The notes under the pieces are model-generated. The model searched no databases and was not told the origin of the DNA. It saw only the letters and a list, made by a program, of their open reading frames with translations. Below, one piece after another: positions 23,671 to 34,300 of a DNA stretch of 64,000 bases; position 1 is the stretch's first letter; every line of letters starts with the position of its first letter. The translations under genes were made by a program, and so were the position numbers. The stretch is from contig JACGWO010000008.1 in NCBI GenBank assembly GCA_034509735.1, positions 18,239,864-18,303,863 of the forward strand, written 5' to 3'. The DNA is from Sesamum alatum. Its lineage: Eukaryota > Streptophyta > Magnoliopsida > Lamiales > Pedaliaceae.

Positions 23671-25126
23671 ATGGGTGTCAAGAGTTTTTTCCATGAATTG
23701 AAATCCAAGATTTCAGCATCCAGGTTTTTCAAGGCTGTGGTGACAGATTCGCACGATGTTCTCCCCAAATGCACCGAGCACATCAAGAGCATTGAGACTG
23801 TTGAAGGACATGGTGTTACTCCCGGATGCGTCATCAAGACTAACTTCCATGACGGTAAGTCGAAAGCTGTTCTGCGTGACAAGAGAACATTAGCGACAAA
23901 AAATTAACCGTATGAAAATGAGCACTAATTAGTTATATGTAGTAAATGATGGGAGTTTTTATTTTGTCACAATAATGAATACTTAAATAAAACGTTGTTA
24001 CTAGGGATAATCAGTGACAACAATTTTGATTTTATCACAATTTCGATACTAATGACAAGAATTATGCATAAAATTATTATTATAAATAATCAGTGATATA
24101 TTTATAGTGATAACTTCATGACAATATATACATACTCACAATAAATAATTATTGTTATTAGATTGTTAGTATACTTGTTTCACTAATTAATTGCATTTAG
24201 TGACACTTTTCTATCACTATAATTCTTGATAACAATAATTTTCACAAAATAATTATGACTATCAAAACTATAAAATTCATTATTAAGACAAATTTAAAAG
24301 TCTTATCACTAACTACATATAATTAGTTAATATTGAAATTATCCCTTGATATTTCTTTTGTCGTTGATCTTTTTTGTTTTTTTAATAAAAGACACGGCAC
24401 ATAAATGATCAATTATGATGATACTTGTCTTTATTCAACCACTAAAAAAATTTATTATGATTAATTATCATGATTAAAAGTAAAAAGTAAATTATTGTGA
24501 TGGATACTATTTAATCACAGTTGCGCAACAGTTATTAGCCGCAATTTCTGTAAGTGAGGCAAAAATATTTGATACAGTTAAAAATTATGGCAAATATTTT
24601 GACAATGAGTATAACCATAGCGAATGTTGATTAACCGTGGTCAAAACTTAAATTTTTAATCAATTTTGTCTTACTGTAATATATATTATTGATACACTAT
24701 AATTTGAAATCGTAGTGATTTATAGTGTAAAAAATAATTATTATTATTATTTTTTTTTTGGGTAGTAAACATATATAACTGCTCATACATTAACACAGGC
24801 TATCTAATCCACTACTTCATTTGCCAGCTTCTCAATTCAAGTACGTGAAGCACAGGATCGACGAAGTCGACACCGAGAACTACGTGTTGAAGTACACTTT
24901 GATTGAAGGAGACGTGCTCGGGGACAAGTTTGAGAAGATCTGCTACGAGCTCAAATTCGAGCCAACGGAAGACGGAGGGTGTGTGATCAAGGAGAAGAGT
25001 GAGTATCACACCAAGGGCGATGTCGAGCTGAATGACGACGAAATCAAAGCCGGCAAGGAACAGGCTTCGGTGCTGTACAAGGCTACTGAGGAGTACCTCG
25101 CTGCCAACCCTCATGTCTGTGCCTGA
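23671..25126 (+). CDS. PR-10 / Bet v 1-family protein, two exons
   Basis: Exons 23671-23854 and 24828-25126 encode 160 residues, the usual PR-10 length. The intron begins GTAAGT, ends TTGCCAG and splits codon 62 in phase 1, the conserved intron place of PR-10 genes. The protein begins MGVKSFFHELKSKIS. Residues 89-121 (from GDVLG to SEY) fit the Bet v 1 family signature as I recall it: G, hydrophobic, E97, C100, D-G-G-C at 110-113, K116, Y121. The C-terminal helix is 131-154. The family comprises small cytosolic proteins with a hydrophobic pocket that binds flavonoids, cytokinins and similar ligands, and many are induced by pathogens. The glycine-rich loop (46-52, GHGVTPG) is odd: the usual GxGGxG is changed and seems one residue longer. 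It is the only intact host gene seen. Ligand or enzymatic role cannot be told. Confidence 0.95.
23875..24556. repeat. CACTA-derived fold-back debris in the PR-10 intron
   Basis: Segments near 23925-23990 and 24270-24335 are inverted copies of each other, sharing ATATGTAGT, TTTGTC and AATAATGAAT blocks in order. The same blocks recur at 4498-4740, next to a CACTATAAGAAAA terminus. At 24541-24556 the sequence GCAATTTCTGTAAGTG resembles the reverse complement of a typical CACTA terminus. The intron (973 bases) is therefore mostly non-autonomous transposon sequence. Exact ends and target duplications are not clear. Confidence 0.5.
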
Positions 25127-25206
25127 ATGTTTTCATCCCACGAGATCAAGAACTATTAAGATTGTCTTGTCGTGTTTTTTTCTGAGTGAGTGGATGTTGT
25201 CTTAAT

Positions 25207-25212
25207 AATAAA
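25207..25212 (+). terminator. PR-10 poly(A) signal
   Basis: AATAAA occurs 81 bases after the stop codon and is followed by T/G-rich sequence, a normal near-upstream element for 3' end formation. Confidence 0.6.
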
Positions 25213-26303
25213 GGAATGATCGTTATTGTTTTCGATCATTAATATGTGTGGTTTTTGTGTAAGATTTGCGAGTGAGAATATTAAAGTTTTTGTTTGATCA
25301 CTTGATGGTACTAATTGTGCGTGTTTGTTATGTGGTTGGCGATGTTTCGATTTTAAGTCTTATTGATTAAGAGATGGTGGCAATTTTTTTTTTTTGCATT
25401 TTCTTTTTCAAAGAGGATGAATCAGAAAGTACGTAGCGGAGATGGTGGCAATTTTAATGCTGCGAGTCTGATATTTAGCGATTTCAGCCTTAATGTACGC
25501 AAGAACAGAATTGAGAATTTTCAATATGAAGGGTGATGAAATAGTATAAAATTGAAAACATGTTAAGAATAAATTTGTCACATCACTATTGGGATGTTTT
25601 GATCATTTCAACCTGTGAATTATGGGATCATGTATCGAAAAATTCTTATCTAAATTAGATATGATTGAATCAGACCAATCATACAACAAATCTAATACAT
25701 TTATTAATTGATCAATTTCTGTATAATTTGTTCTGGTTTGACCCAATTCGATTTGGGCTACATTAATATTAAATAAAAAATATATATCAATCGCTTATTA
25801 ATCTCACATTAATATTTAATAAAAAATATAAAAAAAATTCCCATAGAAAAATGATTGAGCGTCAAGGTAAGAGAATTGTTTTCGAAGGTTGGGATCGTAG
25901 CCTACGTTGACAAATTATTCATTATGATTATATGAAAATTAGGCTTGATTATGACTTGATTTTGTTTTAAAATAATTTTAATTTTACAAAAATATTTTCT
26001 ATATTGTAGTCTTCTCTGTGATTTTTCATATAACTACATAATCTTATTTAAGTTTTTATAGTTTTGTTTTTAATAATTAAAATATCTAAAACTAAATTTA
26101 GAAAGAAAAACAAAGTTACCTGAAAAAAAAAAAGAATTTAAGCAAGATTTTCAAAAAGAATATAACTTTTGGATGCTAACTATTTGCCACATGACATCTT
26201 TGATCTTCCTTATTAAAACTTTTCATTGACAACTTTTATTATTATGATTAATTATTTTTTACCTATTTAGTTAATTCAATAATTTTTTTTCCTATTATCC
26301 ATT
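25213..26303. other. AT-rich non-coding stretch after PR-10
   Basis: No gene seen. Short direct repeats occur (GAGATGGTGGCAATTTT at 25372 and 25439; a TTAATATT(T)AATAAAAAATATA phrase at 25761 and 25809). Confidence 0.5.
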
Positions 26304-26664
26304 CACTACAAAAGAAAAAGGCAGTAATTGCACTAGGTGTAGGCACGTTTTTTTATTTTAAATTTTTATTTGGAACGGTCAAAAACTCACTACATGAACC
26401 TGGACTGATATTTGCAACGGTCGTGAAACGGTATACATTCCGTTGAAACTGACAGGGATCCTAATATTTAGGAACGGTAACAAGTAGACCGTTCCTATTT
26501 TGGAATTCTTTTTGACACACAAGCTAAAACCGTTCCTGATTAGCTTTGTGTCTATGAATATATAATTTGTGTGTTTTAGACACTCAGTTAATATTTGGAA
26601 CGGTCACATGTTATGTGATTCACATAATTTGGAACGGTTGTTGCAACTCTATTTGCATTAAACT
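26304..26664 (+). mobile_element. CACTA transposon end with subterminal AACGGT motifs
   Basis: Starts CACTACAAAAGAAAAAGG, a CACTA terminus. The next ~330 bases carry at least seven copies of (GG)AACGGT in both orientations (near 26372, 26416, 26427, 26471, 26488, 26529, 26596 and 26631). Arrays of short subterminal motifs are where En/Spm-type transposases bind. The element is cut at 26664 by the group B LTR. Its other end is not in the window unless it lies beyond the Copia nest. Confidence 0.75.
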
Positions 26665-27611
26665 TGTTATAATAGGTGACCGTGAAGCCAATCTGATTGG
26701 GCTAATGTAACCTATTTCTGAACAATTTCAGAGTTTTAATAAATTGTAATGAATAAGAAAGTTATAATCATTTGGCTTAATACTTTGTTTGTGTTCACTT
26801 ACCTCTTTACTTTAATTGTTCACTGCACAAGCAAAGCCCACAGACTGAAAACCCATTCCGGGAAACTGAAACTGCGCATTGGATGGTGGCTCATGAAATC
26901 AATTTCTCCGGATCGGTCTAAAATACTCAAGTCAAGGAATCTCGAGATAGGGTGTCGAGAATCCATGTGAGACTTGCACTAAGCATTTGCAGTCGCGTTT
27001 CATCGACAAGTGACGGGGCTCGTCCATGCAATATTAGTGGGTCAGCCAGCTAGGTGGCCGCTGACTGAGGTGACTCGTGGAAACCGTCATATGGAAGACC
27101 TTGAGTAGGGTCAGTAAGGTATGCCGTGTATTCCCAGTTCTAACAGTACGAATTGATTCTTGGACTTGAGGGATTGCTAAGATCACCTACACACCGTGCC
27201 TGTATCTTAGGTATGGCGAAAGGCTGCCAAGTCGAATAACTCGGTTGTCATAAGCCCTATCTAGTACAGTCAAGATGTGTAGCGTGACGGTAGGTCCTAA
27301 GAGAGGATCCATCTCATGCCAGAAGGCTGACGGTGATATCTCACTCTACTCTGAGACTCGTCCCCAATAAATCTCTGGCTATAGTAACTGAACAAATGGG
27401 TAGGACCCCTGTGACGTTTAGTATTGACAATGGAAGGCATAGGTCGAGAATGGGTACCTACAGTTCTATGCCCTAGACTCCAAGTAGTGAGATTGTAGGT
27501 GGAAGGATAAATTGTACTAAGAGCCTAAATGTTCACATCATAAACATTCACCAAGTCTCTAGTGCCATGGACCGTTTCTAGACGGTCACCCATGGTGACG
27601 GACGAATTTCT
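26665..27611 (+). mobile_element. Group B Copia LTR, left part
   Basis: Starts TGTTATAATAGGTGACCG. It continues in register with the B LTR at 46380-48352 (read on its minus strand) until GAATTTCT, where the A' composite element was inserted. The rest of this LTR resumes at 40096. The five bases before it (26660-26664) are AAACT; no matching right duplication is in the window. Confidence 0.85.
27607..27611 (+). repeat. Target duplication TTTCT, left
   Basis: TTTCT here and at 40096-40100 flank the composite element exactly. Joining the flanks restores the B LTR phrase GAATTTCT-rTCATAGGATG. Confidence 0.9.
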
Positions 27612-28919
27612 TGTTAGAATAGGTGACCATGTAAGCCAATTTTGGCAGGAATATGTAACCTATGTCTAGACAATTCTTTGGTATTTGATAAAACATTTAT
27701 GAATAAAGAAGTGAAAATTCAAATGGCAATACTTTGTTTACGTTCACTTATCTGCATTTACATTTCTGTTCACTACGCAAACAAAGCCCACGGACTGAGA
27801 AACGATTTCGGGGACTGGGACTACGCTTGGAGGTAGGTCCATGAAATCAGTCTCGCTGAATCAGTCCGGAAATCTCCAAGTCAAGGAATCCCGAAAATGG
27901 GTACCGGGATTCCCTTTGAGACTTGCACTAAGCATCTGCTGTCGTATTTCATCGACGGGTGACGAAGGTCGTCTAAGCAGTGTTAGTGGGTCAGCGTGCT
28001 AGGAAGCAGCTGACTGAGGTGACTCGCGGGAACCGTCTTACGGAGGACCTTGAGTATGGTCAGCAAGGTATGACGTGTATTCCCGGTTCCAACGGTACAG
28101 GCCAAGTCTTTTGACTTGAGGAACTGCTGAGTTTACCTGTGCGTTAGGTCTGTATCTTAGATATGGTGAGAGATTGCCAAAATACTCTTGAGTAGTCATA
28201 AGCCATGTCTAGTGCAGCTCGGGTGTACAAAGTGACAGTGGTTTCCAAGAAAGGATCTGTCTCCTGTCAAAAGGTGTTGACAGTTGAGTCTCATGTATGC
28301 TCTGTGTCTTGTCCCTGAAATCTGTGGCCACAGTAACTGAACAGAAGGGAAAGGTTTTCCTTGCGGCGTTTAGTAAGGACAGACCGGCACTTAGGTCCAA
28401 AATGGGTACCTGCTTTTTCCGTGCCCTAGACTCTAAGTGATGAGACCGAAGACAGAAGGACAAGTGTACTGTTAGAGCCCAAATGTTCATCCCCGAATAT
28501 TTCACCTAGTCTCTAGTGCCATGGACTGTTGCTAGATGGCCACCCATGGTAACGGACGGATTCTAGGAATCCGACCAAGTCTAGCTGAATGGTGAACCTA
28601 AAGAGTCACACACTATCCACACACACTTAGTATTTAATTTGGAATTAAATATTGGAGTAAATGAATGATTAAATTAGATTTAATCGGGTCCTATGTTTTC
28701 TTGGAGAAATTAATTCCTTCTGTTTGATAAAGGGAATTAAATTAATAAATAGGATTTATTAAAAGGGTTGATTTAATGGGCTTAGAATAAATAATAATAT
28801 TTATTTATTATATTATATTTATTCTTTTAGCCTTTTGGAATATTTAATAGGATTTAAATATTCCATTAAATTAAAATCAACGGTTGAGATGGAAAGGGGA
28901 GATGGAAGGCTAGGATTCG

Positions 28920-28980
28920 TTTGACTAGGTCAAACACTAGTTTGACTAGGACTTTGACTAGGTCAAAAATCCTAGTCAAA
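28920..28980 (+). promoter_or_regulatory. W-box cluster in LTR U3
   Basis: Six TTGAC cores in about 60 bases, on both strands, arranged as near-palindromes of the type TTTGACTAGGTCAAA. It lies 47-107 bases upstream of the TATA box. Equivalent clusters are visible in other A and B LTRs near 15090, 36725, 39405, 40470, 47000, 49440 and 55710. WRKY factors bind TTGAC(C/T); response to defence signals is inferred. Confidence 0.7.
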
Positions 28981-29026
28981 TTAGGTTACTTAGAGTTTGA
29001 GTTTAAAGAGGATTAAACTCTTCCTC

Positions 29027-29034
29027 TATATAAA
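29027..29034 (+). promoter_or_regulatory. LTR TATA box
   Basis: TATATAAA lies within CCTCTATATAAACCTC and is conserved at the same place in the other A LTRs (near 36830, 39520 and 15045 minus). Transcription would start about 30 bases later, setting the U3/R boundary. Confidence 0.7.
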
Positions 29035-29610
29035 CCTCTAGCTTCCAACATTTGTAGGATGATGATTCTTGAAAACACACTCACAACACACACTCTCTCC
29101 TCTCCTCTCTCGTCCGCCCCTCTCTCTCTCTCACCAAGAAAATATTATTTTTCTTGTTCTTTTGTTCTTGGAACAATTGAACTAAGGAAGATCAATCCCG
29201 TTAATTCATAACGCGTGGTTGATCTATCCTCTCCAAAATAATACTTGTTCGTTGCTAGCACGACGTGCAAGAATACATGGGTGGATCGTGTGTCACGATT
29301 TGGAGGATCTCAAGAACGAGGTCTTGGTGCAAAACGGGGAACAACGCGAGTAGCCATTGAAGACGAAAACTACAACGGATAGGTCTCGTTTTAAGATTTT
29401 CGTCCCTCTTTAATTTTCAACTCTATGGCCTCCATGATTTCTTTATTTGTTTTATGATCATGAGATACACCGAACGCCCGGGAACCTCAAGGGCACACCC
29501 CTTGAGCGTGTTCTTTTCAATTAAAAGCATGCCTTTTATTTTACTAAATTTATTTTTATCGCGCTTCCGCATTCGCGCAATTCCCGGGACGATCCACTGA
29601 TTTCTTTCAG

Positions 29611-29622
29611 TGGTATCAGAGC
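29611..29622 (+). other. Primer-binding site
   Basis: TGGTATCAGAGC follows the LTR after one base. It is the initiator Met-tRNA complementary site used by plant Copia elements to prime minus-strand synthesis. Confidence 0.93.
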
Positions 29623-31353
29623 CCGGTTCGGTGTATAGGCCAAGGGTTTATGTGCGTTATAAGCATGAAATGTGAAACTGGCATGTTTTTATTAAATTTT
29701 GATTGTTCTTGATTTTAAGCATGTCAATTTTATTGCTTTTAATTCGTGTGAATTTCTGAATGTTGGTATTTTTTTCTGTTTTTCTTGGGAAATGGGGTGG
29801 AAAATTGAACGGAAAACGAGAAACGACGCAGGCGGCCAGCCGGGAGGGCTGGCCGCGCGCAGCCGCACGCTGCCGGCAGGGCAGACGCGCGCAGGCAAGG
29901 GAGGCCTGCGCACGCCCGCCCAGCCGGTCGCGTAGGGGTAGCGCGCAACCAGGAAGGCTGCGCGCAGGCGCGCGCGCATGCAGACAAGGGTGTCTGCGCG
30001 CGCGCGCCCGGCAGGCGCGCTCATGCGTGCGCGCGCGCGCAAGGCCGCGCGCCAACGAGTCCGCGCGCGGACGGGCTCTGGGCAGCGCCGCCAGGCGCGC
30101 GCGCACGCAAGCAAGGGCCTGCGCGCGCGTAGGGGCGGCAGGCTGAGCCTGCTGCCCTACGCGCGTGCCGGCGGGCCGCCGCCGGCGGCAGCTGCTGCTG
30201 CTAGGGTTTTCAAAACCCTAGCAATATTTTTCCTTTTAATTTTTTTAATTATTTTCAGTTTTAATTTTGAATTAATTCTGAAAAATCGTTTTTGGTTCAA
30301 TTATGCCTATTTTCTAAAAGACATTATTTTAGGAGTAAAATAAATTGGATTTGGAATCCCGGGGTTATTTTACTTAAAATAGTGAGGAAAGGTTTTCCTA
30401 AAACGAGAAAAATAATATTACCAATATTTGTGTTTTATTTTTTCACACGTTGTGCACATATTCATTTATTATTTTTTGGATATTTATGATTGAAAATCAT
30501 ATGTTATTGGTATTTTGTAATTATATGATTGGATCATGTGATTATGTGTGTTGGATGGAAATGGATGATCGCGAGCCCTAGACCGGATGTATGGTTTATT
30601 TTCTGTTGGGCCTGTGTGCCTCTTTTACTGCTTTCTCCTTCTCTCTTTCTAGTTGCCTTGGAATAATAAGGCATTCTACCTCCCTCCTTATGTACTCCCC
30701 CGGGTTTTCGCTGTGGTTTCTATCTTTAATATGTAATGAGAGTAGACTAGGAGTGAGGTTTCTATTTTTGTAATTGGTGGAGAAGAAGGAAGGACCACAT
30801 GGAGAGCCCAGACGGGAGGTCCCTTGTAGTTTTCCATGACGTGAAGAAAGAGAAAAAGAGACCAAGGCCCATCAGCATGATGATTGGGTTACTATTAATG
30901 TAATAGTATAGGACCAACCCTAGATTGACCATAGATCCACTGCGGGCTCAGTGGATCGCATAGGATTCGGGCTCGTGATCATCCAACAGGGGCGTGCTAG
31001 GCTTTAATTTTGCATGTGGTTATGATGATGGATGAATGGGTTGTTTATTTATCATATAACTGCTATGAATGGTTTATTTACGCATTATGGATGTATGTGT
31101 AGATATTTATTTATTTGAGATCTCGGTCATTACTTACTCTCACATTGGTTGGACCAATGTCAAAATATTAGACCCTAGACAAAGTGGACATGAACTCTAG
31201 GAGTTTGTCCATGCCTTCCAATCCATGGCACAGTGAGGAAGCTGCTTTAGGTCAATAGCGTGGTCTCACGAGTCGTGGCACGTCATTGTACTTAAAGGAA
31301 GCTGCATTATGTCATGAACGAAAAGCGGGCTGCTGCTACCTGTCTCACGAGTC
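29623..31353 (+). other. Untranslated leader of the composite Copia element
   Basis: About 1.7 kb between the primer site and gag with no credible protein. It holds a CpG-rich island (29826-30205), an AT-rich part (30220-30560), a block ending near 30960 with GACCATAGATCCACTGCGGG, and the paired CTCACGAGTCGTGG motif (31265-31278 and 31344-31357). The same blocks occur in the leaders at 41146-42256, 44920-48820 (minus), 53904-54834 (minus) and 57058-58178. Confidence 0.85.
29826..30205. other. CpG-rich low-complexity island in the leader
   Basis: Dense GCGCGC/GGCAGGC/CGCGCGC runs within AT-rich DNA. All six frames stay open by composition and give Arg/Ala-rich translations, so those frames are artefacts. 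Related islands sit at the same leader position in other copies (41338-41452; 46112-46379 plus 48353-48625). Confidence 0.9.
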
Positions 31354-31357
31354 GTGG
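31265..31357 (+). promoter_or_regulatory. Paired self-complementary leader motif
   Basis: CTCACGAGTCGTGG occurs at 31265-31278 and 31344-31357. CACGA and TCGTG are self-complementary around a central base. The first copy is bracketed by short arms (GCGTG ... CACGT). The pair recurs with 79-83-base spacing in other leaders (41787/41870, 57721/57803). Role unknown; an RNA dimerisation or packaging signal is possible. Confidence 0.5.
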
Positions 31358-34300
31358 GGGTACCAGTTTCCACCATTCTTGAGACAAACAAATTCAATGG
31401 AACAAACTACAACGACTGGTTGCGCAATCTCATGATAGTCCTAGATTACGAGAACCAAGGCTACGTCATGGACGAGCCTCTCCCTAGGACCTTACCGGAA
31501 GGATCCACGCCAGAAGAACGTGAGACGTTCGAGACTTGGCATAAGGATAACCGGAAGGTCCGTAGCATCATACTTGCTTCGATGACCAATGAGATTCAGA
31601 AGCAATATGAAAGGCTAGACGATGTCCCTTCCATCATGGCTCGCCTTAAGGATTGCTATGCAGTCCCGGACCGGCATACTAGGTATGTCGCGACCAAGGC
31701 GTTCTTTGGAACTAAAATGACAGAAGGATCCTCTGTACAAGAGCACGGGGTTAAAATGCTTACCCTGGTGGAAAAGCTCGAGGACCTAAAGGCAGGTCTC
31801 GATAATGAAACGTACATAGATGTGATCCTTCAGTCACTCCCACCCTCCTTTGACCAATTTATCGTCAACTACAACATGAACGCACTTGAGAAGGGCATTC
31901 ATGAGTTGATCAATATGTTGGTGCAATACGAGGCAACGACTAAGAAGTCCACGCCTTCGGTATTGTTTGGAGGTGCATCGACTTCTAATACGAAAGGCAA
32001 GGGTGCCGGACGTTGGAAGAAGAAGAAAGGGAAGGGAAAGGCCATCAAAGCAGCTACGAACACTAAGAATGTTCCCATTGCCAAAGAGGGGAAAGGCAAA
32101 GGAAAGGGAAAGGTAGTCTCCAAGTAACAGTCAAAGGCATATGACATATGTATCAACTGCCGCGAGAAAGGGCATTGGAAGAGAGAGTGCCCCAAACTCT
32201 TCTCGAACCAAGGTATATATGTGATTGAGGTTAATATGGTCACTAGTTCTGCCTCTTGGGTATTAGATACCGGCTGTGGAGCTCACATTTGCAATGACTT
32301 GCAGGTGTTGAAAAGAAGCAGAAAACTGGGTAGCGGGGACATGATCCTGAAGCTTGGGAATGGCAAGGCCATCTCGGCAGAAGCAGTAGGATCCGCCACT
32401 CTAGTGATTAGTGATAATATTAGCATAGATTTAGAACAAGTTTATTTTGTACCCAGTATGATTAAAAACATCATTTCCATTCCATTGTTGGACAATAGTA
32501 GTTATGAGTTTAGAATCAATAAAAATTGCTTTTATTTGATGAGGTGTGGAATTGCTCATCTACTTGGTACATTACATAACGGACTCTATATCTTGCAACA
32601 AACCAATTTCGTCCTCAATGCACAACACAAACGAAAATTAGATAATAACGGGAACGCACGTCTGTGGCACGCTAGGCTAGGTCACATATCCCAAGATAGG
32701 ATGAAAAGGTTGGTAGACTCAAAGAACCTAGAGGTTGGGGACTTGAGCGACCTACCAACTTGTGAGTCCTGTCTAAGAGGGAAAATGACCAAGAGGCCCT
32801 TTGTAGGACAAAGCAGGCTTGCCACAGGTCTATTGGACTTGGTCCATACAGACGTATGTGGACCACTAAGGACGCAGGCCCGAGGTGGGTTCTCCTACTT
32901 CATAACCTTCACCGATGATCATTCACGGTATGGTTATGTTTACCTGATGAGGTACAAGTCTGAAGCTCTTGAGAGGTTTAAAGAATTCAGACTTGAAGTG
33001 GAGGACCAAAGCAACTGCAAAATTAAAATCCTTCGGTCGGACCGAGGCGGTGAATACCTTAGTACGGAGTTCCTAGATTATCTAAAAGAACATGGTATAA
33101 TATCAGAATGGACACCTCCAGGAACACCACAGTTAAATGGTGTCTCTGAAAGGAGGAATCGAACCCTGTTGGACATGGTTCGGTCCATGATGAGTTTTAC
33201 CAAATTGCCCTTATCGTTTTGGGGCTATGCACTAGAAACGGCGGCCAAATTATTGAATTTGGCGCCTACTAGCACATTGACCCAAACGCCATATGAGATA
33301 TGGCACGGCAAGCCTGCATCCTACAACTACTTGAAAGTGTAGGGTAGCCCCGCATACGTCAAGAGGTTAGTGGGAGATAAGTTAGAATCTAGGTCTAGCT
33401 TATGCAGGTTCGTTGGATACCCTAAAGAAACTGCGGGTTATTACTTTTATGACCCCTTGGAACAAAAGGTGTTTGTTTCAAGAAATGCAGTATTCTTGGA
33501 GCAAGGCTTCCCGGAGGATGTCCAACCTGATGAGCTGATCCTTGAGGAATCAAGTGATGAAATCCGGCCATCAGAAGAAGCCGCGGAACCCTCACTTAGA
33601 GGATTCAGGATAGACAGCCGAAGGGCTGACCAACCTCGAGAAGTCCAACATGCTAGGCATTAAGGACAGCCTCAGGAACAGCCAGCCCCGGTTCCTGAAC
33701 CACCGGCTCCGATACAGTCAGCGCCCACAGTCACCACTGACGTTCCCGTTCTCCGTAGGTCCACTAGAGAGTCCAGACCTCCAATGAGATATGGCTTTCT
33801 GGGTGCGACCGATCTTTTGGATAACGATCCTAAGACTTATGGAGAAGCGATGTCTGACATCGACTCCGGAAAATGGCTTGAGGCCATGAAAGCCGAAATG
33901 GACTCCATGAGCGAGAACCAAGTTTGGAGTCTTGTAGATCCACCGAAAGGTGTTAAGCCAGTGGGCTGTAAGTGGGTCTACAAGCGCAAACTTGGCGTTG
34001 ATGGAGAAGTCACAACCTTTAAGGCTAGGCTTATAGCTAAGGGATACACTCAACGACCCGGGGTCGATTTTGAGGATACCTACTCGCCAGTAGCCATGGC
34101 TAAATCCATTCGGATTCTGCTCGCGATAGCAGCATGGTATGACTATGAGATATGGCAGATGGACGTGAAAACGGCCTTCCTCAACGGTTTCATTGAAGAA
34201 GAGATCTATATGGATCAGCCACAGGGTTTCACGGTCACTGGAGAAGAACAGAAAGTCTGTCGCCTCCAGAAGTCCATCTATGGCCTCAAACAAGCCTCCC

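Larger units (their letters stand above)
27612..29609 (+). mobile_element. Copia LTR, subgroup A' (5' LTR of composite)
   Basis: From TGTTAGAATAGG to TTTCTTTCA, 1998 bases, followed after one base by the primer-binding site. It contains a W-box cluster and a TATA box. In its diagnostic 3' third (GGAACAATTGAACTAAGGAAGATC near 29166) it matches the LTR at 38100-40095, not the one at 35415-37425. Confidence 0.93.

Noticed and set aside
24812..25114. 100-codon frame antisense to PR-10 exon 2
   Set aside because: A shadow of the real exon, whose sense strand matches the Bet v 1 family signature.
29657..30343. Several Arg/Ala-rich open frames of 80-150 codons on both strands
   Set aside because: They overlap a CpG-rich low-complexity island where every frame is open by composition. 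They lie in a retrotransposon leader and show no domain.
33718..34293. 191-codon frame antisense to Copia reverse transcriptase (also 17549-18064 on the other copy)
   Set aside because: It mirrors the pol codons and has no independent features; it persists only because the sense strand is conserved.
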